The notes under the pieces are model-generated. The model saw only the letters and a list, made by a program, of their open reading frames with translations, did not search any database and was not told the origin of the DNA. A stretch of DNA of 57,149 bases, taken from the NCBI GenBank assembly GCA_017478965.1, contig JAFVCV010000019.1, positions 1 through 57,149 on the forward strand, in the 5' to 3' direction. Each line of letters begins with the position of its first letter. The first letter of the stretch is position 1. The position numbers and the translations under genes are program-made. Positions 42,612-51,377 of the stretch are shown here, one piece after another. The DNA is from Ruminococcus sp. GTDB lineage: Bacteria; Bacillota; Clostridia; Oscillospirales; Ruminococcaceae.

Positions 42612-43445
42612 TCAGGGGGAACGCAGAGTCACCGTGACTATCTCCGGCAGGTCGAAGAGCCTTACGGGTATGACGCTGTTGCCAAGGCCCCGGCTTATTA
42701 TCATCACCGTGCCGTCCTGGCTGAACTGCCCCTCGGTGTATTCGGGAAAAAGCCCCTGGTCCGGGGCCACAAGGCCCCCTATGAACGGCAGCCTTACCTG
42801 ACCGCCGTGGGCGTGTCCCGTCAGCACCAGGTCAGGCCCGCAGGCGCAGTAGTCCTCGAAATACTGCGGCTCATGGGCGAGTACCACCGTCAGATGACCC
42901 TGATCGTCTTCCGCCATGAATTTCTCCAGTGTCCCATCGGCAAGACTGTTGTCGTCAAGGCCGATGAGCCTTATGCCGCAGTCTGAAAAAACCTCTTCAT
43001 TGTCGAGCCACACCACGCCGCTTTTGGTGATGCCGTCGAAAAGCTTTTTCTGCTCGGCATCGCTGAGCCACTTCTCGTGATTGCCCGTGACGTAATAGCA
43101 CGGCCACAGCTCGGCAGCCTTCTGACAAAACTCGATGGCGGCGTCAAGGTCAGTGTGGTTGGAGTCGGCAATGTCCCCGGTGATGACCACCAGGTCCGGG
43201 TCCTGCTCCTCTATTTTATCAATGAGCCTGCGGTTCCCCCGGCCGAAAACGGCGTTATGAAGGTCGGAGATCTGTACTATCTTAAAGCCGTCAAGGTCCG
43301 GGCTGACCTTTTTGCCGGAGTAGACATATTCCCCCACCGTCAGTATGTTGTTCTGGAACCAGCAGAAAATAAGTATCGCCGCTGTCACTGCGCAGGTGAT
43401 GATGACCCGCTTTTTCGTGATCTTTATCTTTCTTGCGATCTGCAT
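42612..43445 (-). CDS. Membrane-anchored metallophosphoesterase
   Basis: 277 residues. One N-terminal membrane anchor (VIITCAVTAAILIFCWF). Calcineurin-like motifs follow in order: IVQISDLHNAVFG (Asp61, His63), LVVITGDIADSNH, CYYVTGNHEKW, VVLAHEPQYF and LTGHAHGGQVRLP, giving a dinuclear metal site. It resembles YkuE/YaeI-type enzymes. The gene starts inside the last 22 nt of trmK, so the two are translated from one message. Confidence 0.85.
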   Translation of the reverse strand: MQIARKIKITKKRVIITCAVTAAILIFCWFQNNILTVGEYVYSGKKVSPDLDGFKIVQISDLHNAVFGRGNRRLIDKIEEQDPDLVVITGDIADSNHTDLDAAIEFCQKAAELWPCYYVTGNHEKWLSDAEQKKLFDGITKSGVVWLDNEEVFSDCGIRLIGLDDNSLADGTLEKFMAEDDQGHLTVVLAHEPQYFEDYCACGPDLVLTGHAHGGQVRLPFIGGLVAPDQGLFPEYTEGQFSQDGTVMIISRGLGNSVIPVRLFDLPEIVTVTLRSP

Positions 43446-44113
43446 AGTCTTTCACTCAGCTCCTTTGAAAGGGCGGTCATTTTCTCCCCCAGGGCCTTTT
43501 CGGTGGGAGAATTGAGCTTGCCCCGCCCGGCAGTTTCCAGGCGCTTAGCCTGTCTTGAAATGTACTCTCTCCCCTCAGGGGTATCGGGACTGACCTTTCC
43601 GATGTAAAGATATTCAAGGCCCGGATCTCTCGTTATCCTGCCCGTATAGACCGCCTGCATGACCGAATAGACGAACCGCCCTTCTTCACAGGGAAGCTCC
43701 CTTATGACCTCGAAACCGTTTTCGCAGAGCCATCTTCTGAGAACGTCCCACTTTGTCATGGGCTGTAGTACCAGGTTGGGCCTGAGTCTGCCCTGCGCCA
43801 CCGCCGGGCAGTTTTCTAAGATAGATACTATCAGCTCGCCCCCCATGCCGGCAATTATGACGTCAGTCACCCCTTCCAAAGGCACCGAGCGCAGTCCGTC
43901 AGAAAGCAGGGCCGTGACCCTGTCCTCAAGTCCGCTGCGGGCGATATGGGTCCTGGCGCTCTCTAAGGGCTTTTCGGCGATGTCGCAGGCTAAAGCGGAG
44001 GAGCAGATGCCGCTTTCTACCAGATAGCAGGGCAGATAGCCGTGGTCGGTGCCGATATCCGCCGCCCGGTCCCCCACGCAAAGCTCGGCGCATTTTTGCA
44101 GCCGCTTGTCCAT
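43424..44113 (-). CDS. trmK: tRNA (adenine(22)-N(1))-methyltransferase
   Basis: 229 residues. RLQKCAELC then AADIGTDHGYLPCYLVESG (SAM site, about 18-36), VTDVIIAGMGGELIVSIL and LVLQPMTKWDVLRRWLCENG are characteristic of the TrmK/YqfN family. It methylates A22 of tRNA. Often next to rpoD or a NIF3-type gene, here next to a metallophosphoesterase. GGGGGG lies before the ATG. The last 22 nt overlap the next gene. Confidence 0.92.
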   Translation of the reverse strand: MDKRLQKCAELCVGDRAADIGTDHGYLPCYLVESGICSSALACDIAEKPLESARTHIARSGLEDRVTALLSDGLRSVPLEGVTDVIIAGMGGELIVSILENCPAVAQGRLRPNLVLQPMTKWDVLRRWLCENGFEVIRELPCEEGRFVYSVMQAVYTGRITRDPGLEYLYIGKVSPDTPEGREYISRQAKRLETAGRGKLNSPTEKALGEKMTALSKELSERLCRSQER

Positions 44114-44167
44114 AAGAAGTCCCCCCTAAATAAATTTCCCCCGGCAGTCCCTCCGGGGGAATTCTTA

Positions 44168-44377
44168 TCATGCTTTAGACGAAAAATAATCGTTGAGGTT
44201 CTTCACCAGCTGATCGGGGTCAGTGCCGTGAACGGCGCAGGCCTGTTCGATAGTCTCACCTCTCGATGCGGGACAGCCCAAGCAGTGCATACCTATTTCA
44301 AGGAAATAGGGTGCGCAGTCGAAATCGACATCCAGGATATCACCTATAACAGTGTCCTTAGTTACAGAAAAAGCCAT
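44168..44377 (-). CDS. DUF1858 domain protein
   Basis: 69 residues. VTKDTVIGDILDVDFDCAPY and IGMHCLGCPASRGETIEQAC match the DUF1858 (hybrid-cluster-associated redox disulfide) family, with a CxxC pair at CLGC. The role is probably redox or metal-linked but unproven. Cytoplasmic, with its own AGGGAGG site. It lies upstream of trmK on the same strand. Confidence 0.85.
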   Translation of the reverse strand: MAFSVTKDTVIGDILDVDFDCAPYFLEIGMHCLGCPASRGETIEQACAVHGTDPDQLVKNLNDYFSSKA

Positions 44378-44496
44378 TTATTTTAACCTCCCTTCGTAAA
44401 GGTCTGAGGGTGACAGATATGATCGTCTACACCTTAGGTATATTATAACCGCTTTTGATAAAAAATGCAAGGGGTTTCACAGTTTTTTCAGTATAG

Positions 44497-44531
44497 TGCA
44501 AAAAATATCCCCCGCAATGCAGGTGCAGGGG
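44497..44531 (-). terminator. Terminator after tRNA-Arg
   Basis: CCCC.GCA and TGC.GGGG form a stem (44509-44531) with one mismatch. On the minus strand ATATTTTTTG follows, about 33 nt after the tRNA. Confidence 0.65.
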
Positions 44532-44563
44532 AAACGGCCCGTCCGGCCGATGGTATAATGGTA

Positions 44564-44637
44564 TGCGCCCGACAGGAGTCGAACCTGCGGCCTCAAGAGT
44601 CGGAGTCTTGCGCTCTATCCAGCTGAGCTACGGACGC
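44564..44637 (-). tRNA. tRNA-Arg (anticodon CCG)
   Basis: Full cloverleaf on the minus strand: acceptor GCGTCCG pairs with CGGGCGC (one G-T), D-arm TAGCTCAGCTGGATAGAGC, anticodon stem CAAGA/TCTTG around loop CTCCGAC (anticodon CCG), and T-arm AGGTTCGACTCCTG. The 3' CCA is not encoded. It reads the arginine codon CGG. It lies just after metG in the same direction. Confidence 0.96.
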
Positions 44638-44643
44638 TTATAT

Positions 44644-44670
44644 AACGGCGGGGTCTCCCGCCGTTTTTGT
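44644..44670 (+). terminator. Hairpin between metG and tRNA-Arg
   Basis: AACGGCGGG (44644-44652) pairs with CCCGCCGTT (44657-44665), followed by TTTTTGTTT on the plus strand. Its T run is on the plus strand although both neighbours are minus, so on the minus strand it may be a weak terminator or a processing hairpin. Confidence 0.5.
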
Positions 44671-46632
44671 TTATCTGAGCTTTGCGCCGTTTGGCAGGCT
44701 CTGGTCAGGGAAGACCACTCTAGCCGAACCGTCGGGTGCGTCTGCGGCACAGATCATGCCGTTGGACTCTACCCCGCAAAGCTTAACGGGCTTCAGATTT
44801 GCCACTAAGATGATCTTTTTGCCGATAAGGTCCTCAGGAGCGTACCACTGGGCTATGCCGCTCACTACCTGCCTGCCGCCGAACCCGTCGTCAAGCTGTA
44901 AACACAGCAGCTTCTTGCTCTTCTTGACCTTCTCGCAGGCCTTGACCTCAGCCACCCTCAGCTCGACCTTCGCAAAATCGTCAATGGTTATCTCTTCCCC
45001 AAGGGCCGGAGGCTCAAAGCCTTCCTTAGCCTCTTCCTCGGCAGCAGCCTTAGCCATAGCGGCCATCTTTGCGTTGGCCTCCTCTATGAACTTCTCAGCG
45101 TCTATCCTTGCGAACAGCGGAACGGCCTGACCGACTCTGCCGCCGGCCTTCAGTCCCCCGAAGGTCGTGAGACTGTCAAGCACCCTGGCGCCGTCCTCTG
45201 CGCCTATCATATCGAGTATCTTCACCGAAGTCTCCGGCATGAACGCCCCCAGTATGACTCCCAGGAACCTGATAGTCTCCAGCAGATCGTAAAGCACTGT
45301 GCTGAGCCTTCCGGCCCTGGCCGGGTCCTTGCCGAGCACCCACGGCTCAGTCTCGTCTATATACTTGTTGGCCCGCCTTGCAAGCACCATGATGCTTTCC
45401 ACAGCGTCAGCCATTCTGTACTGGCCGATGAACTCAGCCACCTTTACAGGAGTCTCCAGAGCCAGCTTTATCAGCTCGTCGTCCACCGGAGCCTCTTCGT
45501 CCACAGCCTTTATCTCTCCGCCGAAATACTTGTTGGTCATTGCCACCGTTCTGTTGACCAGATTGCCGAGAGTGTTGGCCAGGTCGGAATTGTATCTCTC
45601 TATAAGGCTCTCATAGGTTATGGAGCCGTCAGCGTTCAGCCCCATCTCGCTCAGAAGATAGTACCTTGCGCCGTCAACGCCGAAAGCCTCCACAACGTCG
45701 TCTGCATAGATGACGTTGCCCCTGGACTTGCTCATCTTGTCCTCGCCGAAAAGTATCCAGTTGTGACCGAAAAGCTTCCCGGGTATCTCTACGCCCAGTG
45801 CGTGGAGCATGATGGGCCAGTAGATAGAATGGAACCTCATGATGTCCTTGCCGATGACGTGGCAGTCGCAGGGCCAGTATTTTTTGAATTCCTCACTGCT
45901 GCCGTCAGGGTCGTAGCCGATTGCAGTGATATAGTTTGAAAGTGCGTCTATCCACACGTAGATAACGTGCTTGGGGTCAAAGGTCACAGGTATGCTCCAC
46001 TTGAAAGTGGTCCTTGAAACGCACAGGTCCTGAAGACCGGGCTTGATGAAGTTGTTGAGCATCTCCTTCTTGCGGCTCTCAGGAACGATGAATTCAGGGT
46101 GGGACTCTATATACTCCTCCAGCCACTTCTGGTATTTTGAAAGTCTCAGGAAATATGCCTCCTCATGGGCAGGCTTGACCTCCCTGCCGCAGTCAGGGCA
46201 CTTGCCGTCCTTCAGCTGGCTCTCGGTCCAGAAACTCTCGCAGGGGGTGCAGTAAAGTCCCTCATAGGAGCTTTTGTAGATATCTCCCTGCTCGTAGAGC
46301 TTGTTGAATATCTTCTGCACTACCTTCTCGTGCTGCTCGTCAGTGGTCCTTATGAACCTGTCATAGGAGATGTTCATGCTCCTGCAAATGTCCTTTATCT
46401 CCCCGGCCACCTTATCAACGTGCTCCTTAGGCGTAACGCCCTCCTTCTCGGCCAGCTCTTCTATTTTAAGACCGTGCTCGTCCGTACCCGTAAGGAAGAA
46501 CACATCATAGCCCTGCATTCGCTTGAACCTCGCAACGGCGTCGGTGAAAACGACCTCATAGGTATTGCCGATATGGGGCTTTTTCGACGCATAAGCAATG
46601 GCTGTGGTGATGTAGAATTTCTTTTTCTCCAC
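44671..46632 (-). CDS. metG: Methionyl-tRNA synthetase
   Basis: 653 residues from GTG 46630-46632, chosen because AAGGAGG lies 8 nt upstream and the protein then begins EKKKFYITTAIAYASKKPHI. HIGN signature, zinc-binding cysteines in YCTPCESFW and GKCPDCG, and KMSKSRGN as the second class I motif. The C-terminal 105 residues (from about 545) are the tRNA-binding OB domain (DDFAKVELRVAEV, PDGSARVVFP). It charges initiator and elongator tRNA with methionine. Confidence 0.96.
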   Translation of the reverse strand: MEKKKFYITTAIAYASKKPHIGNTYEVVFTDAVARFKRMQGYDVFFLTGTDEHGLKIEELAEKEGVTPKEHVDKVAGEIKDICRSMNISYDRFIRTTDEQHEKVVQKIFNKLYEQGDIYKSSYEGLYCTPCESFWTESQLKDGKCPDCGREVKPAHEEAYFLRLSKYQKWLEEYIESHPEFIVPESRKKEMLNNFIKPGLQDLCVSRTTFKWSIPVTFDPKHVIYVWIDALSNYITAIGYDPDGSSEEFKKYWPCDCHVIGKDIMRFHSIYWPIMLHALGVEIPGKLFGHNWILFGEDKMSKSRGNVIYADDVVEAFGVDGARYYLLSEMGLNADGSITYESLIERYNSDLANTLGNLVNRTVAMTNKYFGGEIKAVDEEAPVDDELIKLALETPVKVAEFIGQYRMADAVESIMVLARRANKYIDETEPWVLGKDPARAGRLSTVLYDLLETIRFLGVILGAFMPETSVKILDMIGAEDGARVLDSLTTFGGLKAGGRVGQAVPLFARIDAEKFIEEANAKMAAMAKAAAEEEAKEGFEPPALGEEITIDDFAKVELRVAEVKACEKVKKSKKLLCLQLDDGFGGRQVVSGIAQWYAPEDLIGKKIILVANLKPVKLCGVESNGMICAADAPDGSARVVFPDQSLPNGAKLR

Positions 46633-46894
46633 TCTTATTACCTCCTTACATGATCTTTGCAGTCCTGCCGCAGCCAGGTCCTGCAACGGGAACTATATTA
46701 TTATACCACACTTTTCTGATAATTGCAAGCAAAAAATCCGCCCCGCCAAAGATTTTTTGCCAGCCCTGAGAAAAAATGTCAGTTTTCTTTGCAGGGCCTC
46801 ATCATCAGAGGAAAACAGGCCGCATTTCTTCATAACTGTGGTTTATTACCATAAAATAGCGGCCCTGCGGCCCTAATATCCCATAATTTAAATA

Positions 46895-46923
46895 TTGACA
46901 TAAAAGCACAAATGGTATATAAT
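46895..46923 (+). promoter_or_regulatory. Promoter and long leader of the WG-repeat lipoprotein gene
   Basis: TTGACA (46895-46900) and TATAAT (46918-46923) with a 17-nt spacer. The leader to the ATG at 47095 is about 165 nt and includes the hairpin GCCG-GAAAA-CGGC. I could not match it to a known riboswitch. The remaining gap 46633-46894 holds no gene. Confidence 0.65.
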
Positions 46924-47094
46924 GTATTGTGTATGCAAAAACATATCGGTCTTATTTTTTTGGCACCGTGGCCTGCTAAGGGAAGACAGTACGGCCCTGA
47001 GCCGGAAAACGGCCTATGATTAGCGGTACACACAAATATAAACAGCGATCAGAGAAAGGACCGAAAGGGACAACAGCCTACAGGAGGATATAAT

Positions 47095-48498
47095 ATGAAA
47101 AGAATGATCTGCCAGGGGGCGGCCCTGCTGACGGCGGCAGTTATGCTTACCGGCTGCACTATGCCTACGGCCAGGCGTAAGGGCAGCGGCGCTCTGCACC
47201 TCAGCGACTCTTACAGCTTTGTGCCGGAGGAGGAAGTGGTGGAGGAACAGGCCTATCAGTGGCTCATACAACCCTCCATAAGCGCCGACAACATCATCAC
47301 CTTCGACGGCAGCAGAGTGGATACGGATAACGAGCTGAACAAGGCCTACTACAACTATTCTGTCATCAGGCAGAACGGCTGTTACGGGCTGATAGATTTC
47401 AGCGGCAACATGATACTCAAAGCCGATTACGATGACTACTACACCTGCTGGTGCGGCGAGATCGTGCTTATGAAGGTAGTGGACGAGAGAGAGGGCGAGT
47501 ACGAATACGCCACCATAGATAAGGACAAGAAGATCTCCGATACCCCTGAACACAGGACGGACACCTCCTCGGTGTTCTATTATGACCTGGAGAGCGAGAA
47601 GGTCTTTGAGAAGAAGGCCAACGAGCGGGCGCTGACGGAATACACCGGCAAGAAAGCCGTAATAGTCACCCAGGCCGAGATCGGGGTGGACGATTACGGC
47701 AATTACACAGGCAAGCCCACGGAGGACGCCAGGTGTGCCCTTTGTAAGAAAGGCGAGCTTATCACGGGTTTTGACTATGTGGACTTTTATGCACCGGCCT
47801 TCAAGGGCATAGGCTCTTCTTGCGTGGCCCTTAAAAACGATGAGGGCAAGTGGGGATATCTTGATGCGGACGGCAACACGGTCATAGACTTCATCTGTGA
47901 CGGGGACCCGAGCGCATTCAACGGGAAGATCACCGACGATGAGAGCAAGCTGCACCCGTACCTTTTCGGCGGGGACTATATGCCGGTCTATGTGGACGGA
48001 TACTACGGCTACTGCGACAAGGACGGCGAGATGGTGATAAAGCCCGGCGAATTCGAGCAGGCAAGGCCGGTGATAAACGGCAGGGCCTGGGTGAAAAAGG
48101 GCGATATGTGGGGAGTTATACAGCTAGGCGAGATAATCGAGGAGGAGAAGCCCAAGCAGAAGGACGACTCTTCGATGGCTGAATTCTCCACCGTTTCTAC
48201 CACCACCTGGTGGGCTAACACCGTGGAGGATACCGATACCTCCATTGACTACGGTGACGATGGCGGCGGCAACTGGGGCGACTGGACCGACACAGACTGG
48301 ACGGACTCGGGTTATTATGACCCAGGTTATGATCCGGGTTATGACCCGGGCTATGATCCTGGATATGACCCCGGCTACGACCCGGGATACACCGACCCCG
48401 GCTATACTGACCCGGGCTATGTGGACCCAGGTTATACGGATCCTATAAATACGGTGCCTGATTATGAACAGCCTGCGGACAATTATTACGAAGACTGA
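47095..48498 (+). CDS. WG-repeat lipoprotein with DPGY-repeat tail
   Basis: 467 residues. Lipobox LTGC (Cys21). WG (KWG) repeats follow: GCYGLIDFSGNMILKADYDD, GKWGYLDADGNTVIDF and GYYGYCDKDGEMVIKPG, then AWVKKGDMWGVIQLGE. Residues about 350-400 are rich in Asp, Trp, Thr and Gly. The tail is a tandem run of DPGY units (408-450). The protein is anchored outside the cell membrane. WG repeats form beta structures of unclear binding role. AGGAGG precedes the ATG by 6 nt. Transcribed alone. Confidence 0.8.
   Translation: MKRMICQGAALLTAAVMLTGCTMPTARRKGSGALHLSDSYSFVPEEEVVEEQAYQWLIQPSISADNIITFDGSRVDTDNELNKAYYNYSVIRQNGCYGLIDFSGNMILKADYDDYYTCWCGEIVLMKVVDEREGEYEYATIDKDKKISDTPEHRTDTSSVFYYDLESEKVFEKKANERALTEYTGKKAVIVTQAEIGVDDYGNYTGKPTEDARCALCKKGELITGFDYVDFYAPAFKGIGSSCVALKNDEGKWGYLDADGNTVIDFICDGDPSAFNGKITDDESKLHPYLFGGDYMPVYVDGYYGYCDKDGEMVIKPGEFEQARPVINGRAWVKKGDMWGVIQLGEIIEEEKPKQKDDSSMAEFSTVSTTTWWANTVEDTDTSIDYGDDGGGNWGDWTDTDWTDSGYYDPGYDPGYDPGYDPGYDPGYDPGYTDPGYTDPGYVDPGYTDPINTVPDYEQPADNYYED
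48319..48444 (+). repeat. Tandem 12-nt repeat encoding DPGY units
   Basis: Within the 3' end of the WG-repeat gene, units of the type GAC-CCG-GGT-TAT repeat about five times as DPGY, then about four times as TDPGY or VDPGY. Third positions vary (CCA, CCG, CCT, CCC), so the protein sequence is kept more strictly than the DNA, suggesting selection on the peptide. Copy number may differ between strains. Confidence 0.85.
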
Positions 48499-48522
48499 TA
48501 CATATGATAAATAGCGATACAG

Positions 48523-48555
48523 GCTCCCTCCGCATCTGCGGGGGGAGCTTTTTTA
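48523..48555 (+). terminator. Intrinsic terminator
   Basis: GCTCCCTCCGCA (48523-48534) pairs with TGCGGGGGGAGC (48537-48548), with one G-T, followed by TTTTTT. Confidence 0.85.
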
Positions 48556-48651
48556 CATTTTTTTACTGGAAATATTGTACACTGGTTTTGTACATTATGC
48601 AAGATTGGCAGTACCACTTTTTGTGAAAAGCATAGAAATGTTAAAAAACTG

Positions 48652-48680
48652 TTGCAATTTATTGAATGGAGGTGTATAAT
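48652..48680 (+). promoter_or_regulatory. Promoter of the HPt gene
   Basis: TTGCAA (48652-48657) and TATAAT (48675-48680) with a 17-nt spacer. The start codon lies at 48700. Confidence 0.55.
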
Positions 48681-48699
48681 AAATGTCGGAGGGAGCGTT

Positions 48700-49065
48700 A
48701 TGAGAAGAAATGATATCGAAAGGCTTGAACGCTGCGGCGTGGGCTACAGCGACGGGGTGAAAAAATTTATGGACGAGGCGGAGCTTTATGAAAAGCTCCT
48801 GGTGGATTTTCTTACCGACAACACCTTTGAGGAGTCCAGGGCGGATATGGCCGCCGGGGACCTTGGGGCAGCCCAGAAGGCGGTCCACGCCATGAAGTCA
48901 GTCACGGGGACCCTATGTATGTACAAGCTTTACAGGTACTGCGCCAGGGTGGTCGATGAGCTGAGGGCCGGCCTGAGGGAGCAGGCTGAGGACGATATGG
49001 ATACCGCTTATTCGCTTTACAGAGATATCTGTTCGGCCATAAGGGCGGTGCTTGTAAATGAATAG
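48700..49065 (+). CDS. Stand-alone Hpt domain phosphotransfer protein
   Basis: 121 residues from ATG 48700, with GGAGGGA upstream. A predicted four-helix bundle with AQKAVHAMKSVTGTLC, in which His63 is the candidate phosphorylated histidine followed by the usual Lys and small residues (HxxKxxxxxL pattern). Hpt proteins pass phosphate between response-regulator and histidine-kinase domains. No kinase or response regulator is adjacent. It has its own promoter. Confidence 0.7.
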   Translation: MRRNDIERLERCGVGYSDGVKKFMDEAELYEKLLVDFLTDNTFEESRADMAAGDLGAAQKAVHAMKSVTGTLCMYKLYRYCARVVDELRAGLREQAEDDMDTAYSLYRDICSAIRAVLVNE

Positions 49066-49201
49066 CGGATAATGAAGGCGCCGGACTCTTAGCGGACGCC
49101 TTTTTTATTTATCGGCGGTGGATAATTGTAAAAAAAATATTAAATTTCAGAAAGAATACGATTACACCAGAAGTTAATCGTTTTCTTGGATTTTCTGGGG
49201 C

Positions 49202-49230
49202 TTGAAATTTTTTTTCTTTTTGTGTATAAT
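49202..49230 (+). promoter_or_regulatory. Promoter of the GH130 gene
   Basis: TTGAAA (49202-49207) and TATAAT (49225-49230) with a T-rich 17-nt spacer. The leader is about 65 nt. Confidence 0.6.
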
Positions 49231-49303
49231 AGACCATAAGGTGAGACGGAAAAGTCTCGCCGCAAAGTAACAAAAATAATTTTGTGAAAGGTGGAATTTT
49301 ATC

Positions 49304-50302
49304 ATGAAAACAGAGATCATCAATGGCGTTTCTCTGCCTAATATCCCCTGGCAGGACAAGCCCGCAGACTGTAAGGACGTTATCTGGAGATACAACGCAA
49401 ACCCGATCATTCCCAGAAATCTGCTCCCTACCTCCAATTCTATATTCAACAGCGCAGTAGTGCCTTTCGAGGGCAAGTTCGCCGGCGTTTTCCGTGTGGA
49501 TGACAAGGTCAGGAACATGGAGCTGCACGCAGGCTTTTCCGATGACGGCATCCACTGGAACATCGAGCCTGACAGGATAGTTTTTGAGCAGGCTGACAAG
49601 GCTACTGAGGAAGTTAACCAGTGGGGCTACGGCTATGACCCCAGGGTATGCTTTATAGAGGACAGATACTGGGTGACCTGGTGCAACGCCTACGGCTGGA
49701 AGCCTACCATCGGCGTTGGCTATACCTTCGATTTCAAGACCTTCTATCAGTGCGAGAACGCTTTCCTGCCCTTTAACAGGAACGGCGTGCTGTTCCCCAG
49801 GAAGATAGACAATAAGTTCGTTATGTTCAGCCGTCCCTCTGACAGCGGTCATACTCCCTTTGGCGATATGTATCTTTCTCAGTCTCCTGACATGAAGTAC
49901 TGGGGCGAGCACAGACACGTTATGGGACCTCTGAAGGCATGGGAGTCCAAGAAGATAGGCGCAGGTCCTATCCCGATAGAGACCAGCGAGGGCTGGCTGT
50001 GCTTCTACCACGGCGTTCTTGAGAGCTGCAACGGCTTTGTTTACAGCTTCTCGGCCTGCATACTTGACAGGGACCAGCCCTGGAAGGTAAAGTACAGATG
50101 CGCTGAGTATCTGCTCAGTCCTCAGGAGATCTACGAGTGCGTAGGCGACGTACAGAACGTTACCTTCCCCTGCGCTACTCTGGTAGATAAGGACACCGGC
50201 AGGATCGCCATTTACTACGGCTGTGCAGACACCTGCGTAAGTATGGCATTCACTACAGTTGACGATGTTGTTGACTATGTAAAGAGTCACTCATCAGTAT
50301 AA
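49304..50302 (+). CDS. GH130 beta-1,4-mannooligosaccharide phosphorylase
   Basis: 332 residues, five-bladed beta-propeller family GH130. [38 protein letters not shown] with catalytic Asp112, and [17 protein letters not shown] match the subgroup that phosphorolyses mannooligosaccharides, described in Ruminococcus albus (RaMP2 type). No signal peptide, so it acts on imported mannan fragments in the cytoplasm. AAAGGTGG lies before the ATG. Transcribed alone. The exact acceptor (mannobiose or mannosylglucose) is inferred. Confidence 0.88.
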   Translation: MKTEIINGVSLPNIPWQDKPADCKDVIWRYNANPIIPRNLLPTSNSIFNSAVVPFEGKFAGVFRVDDKVRNMELHAGFSDDGIHWNIEPDRIVFEQADKATEEVNQWGYGYDPRVCFIEDRYWVTWCNAYGWKPTIGVGYTFDFKTFYQCENAFLPFNRNGVLFPRKIDNKFVMFSRPSDSGHTPFGDMYLSQSPDMKYWGEHRHVMGPLKAWESKKIGAGPIPIETSEGWLCFYHGVLESCNGFVYSFSACILDRDQPWKVKYRCAEYLLSPQEIYECVGDVQNVTFPCATLVDKDTGRIAIYYGCADTCVSMAFTTVDDVVDYVKSHSSV

Positions 50303-50317
50303 TATTCCACCTATTTA

Positions 50318-50346
50318 AAAAGCCGGTCCGTTTCGGACCGGCTTTT
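50318..50346 (+). terminator. Intrinsic terminator
   Basis: AAAAGCCGGTCCG (50318-50330) pairs with CGGACCGGCTTTT (50334-50346) around a 3-nt loop. The flanking A and T runs may allow bidirectional use. Confidence 0.88.
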
Positions 50347-50466
50347 GCGTTTTACCGGGTCTGCTGCTGACCGTTTCGCCGCCGTGTAAAGCGCCGTCGT
50401 TAAACAGACTCCTTATTGATATCTTTCCGATAGCAGGCGGACCGACCGGCCCGGCCGGGGACTTTG

Positions 50467-51225
50467 TTATTCGCTGATCCCCCGTTTCCTGTTCTGCCAG
50501 CTTGCCCGGAAATATTCTTCTCTGTATTGCTTGGGGGTCAGACCGGTGTTCTTGCGGAAAGCGGCTATGAAATGACTGTGTGAACTGAAATTCAGATAGT
50601 TGCCGATGTCCAGCGGCGTGTATTCCGAGAATTTCAGCATATTCTCCGCCGCCTGGATCCTCCTGGACATGATGTATTCCGAAATGGTAACGCCCACCTC
50701 CTGCTTGAAAAGCTTTGAGATGTACTGCGGCGTCAGCCCCAGCTCCTCAGCGATCTCCTGTACCCTTATGCCCTTGTAGATGTTGTTGTAGATAAGGTCC
50801 AGGCACATCAGAACGTGCTTTGAATAAGCTTCTCCGGAATTGACCTTCTGCATACGCTTGGCGTATTCCAGAAAGGTCTCCCTGTGTATATCCGACAGCT
50901 GCTCCTCTGTGGTGCTCTTATCCAGACGGTTTATGAAGATGTCACTTATGGTGTAGGAGGTCTCCATAGGCATACCCGCCTCTATGCAGTACCTGGCGAT
51001 AAGTGCGATGGTGATGGTCAGATGGTATTTTATGTTTCTGATGGGGTCATCGCTGAGCTTTCCGTAGCCCTCAACAGCAAGGGGAGTGTAAAGCTCCTTG
51101 ACCCTCTCGATGTTTCCTTCCGCCACAGCCGAATAGAATTCCAGCTCCTTTTCGTAGGGCGAGTGCAAAATGCCATATTCTCTCTGTATGAATTCTCTGT
51201 GGGAAAGTTCCTTGTTGATGCTCAT
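50467..51225 (-). CDS. AraC-family transcriptional regulator
   Basis: 252 residues from the ATG of MSINKELSHREF. The N-terminal about 150 residues are an alpha-helical sensor-like region. The C-terminal 100 residues contain the double helix-turn-helix: YKGIRVQEIAEELGLTPQY and SHFIAAFRKNTGLTPKQYR with the AraC signature. It probably senses a sugar or related ligand and controls neighbouring carbohydrate genes. The candidate targets are the solute-binding and GH5 units upstream, which share a 21-nt element. The ribosome site is weak (GGGG). Confidence 0.85.
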   Translation of the reverse strand: MSINKELSHREFIQREYGILHSPYEKELEFYSAVAEGNIERVKELYTPLAVEGYGKLSDDPIRNIKYHLTITIALIARYCIEAGMPMETSYTISDIFINRLDKSTTEEQLSDIHRETFLEYAKRMQKVNSGEAYSKHVLMCLDLIYNNIYKGIRVQEIAEELGLTPQYISKLFKQEVGVTISEYIMSRRIQAAENMLKFSEYTPLDIGNYLNFSSHSHFIAAFRKNTGLTPKQYREEYFRASWQNRKRGISE

Positions 51226-51330
51226 TATTTTCACCCCGTTCGTTCTGATGCTGCCTACTGTTAGTTTACCACACCAGCGCAGCGCAGTCAAGGCTCACTT
51301 GCGGGCCTTGTGTCTTCACCTTTTGCGTGC

Positions 51331-51356
51331 GTAAAACCCCCGCCATAGGGCAGGGG
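51331..51356 (-). terminator. Terminator after the solute-binding protein gene
   Basis: CCCC.GCC and GGC.GGGG form a stem with one mismatch (51337-51356). GGTTTTAC follows on the minus strand. Confidence 0.6.
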
Positions 51357-51377
51357 ATACGCTGATATGATAATGAC

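Noticed and set aside
49109-50290. Long minus-strand ORF opposite GH130
   Set aside because: It is a shadow of a strongly matching gene on the plus strand and has no family-like motifs.
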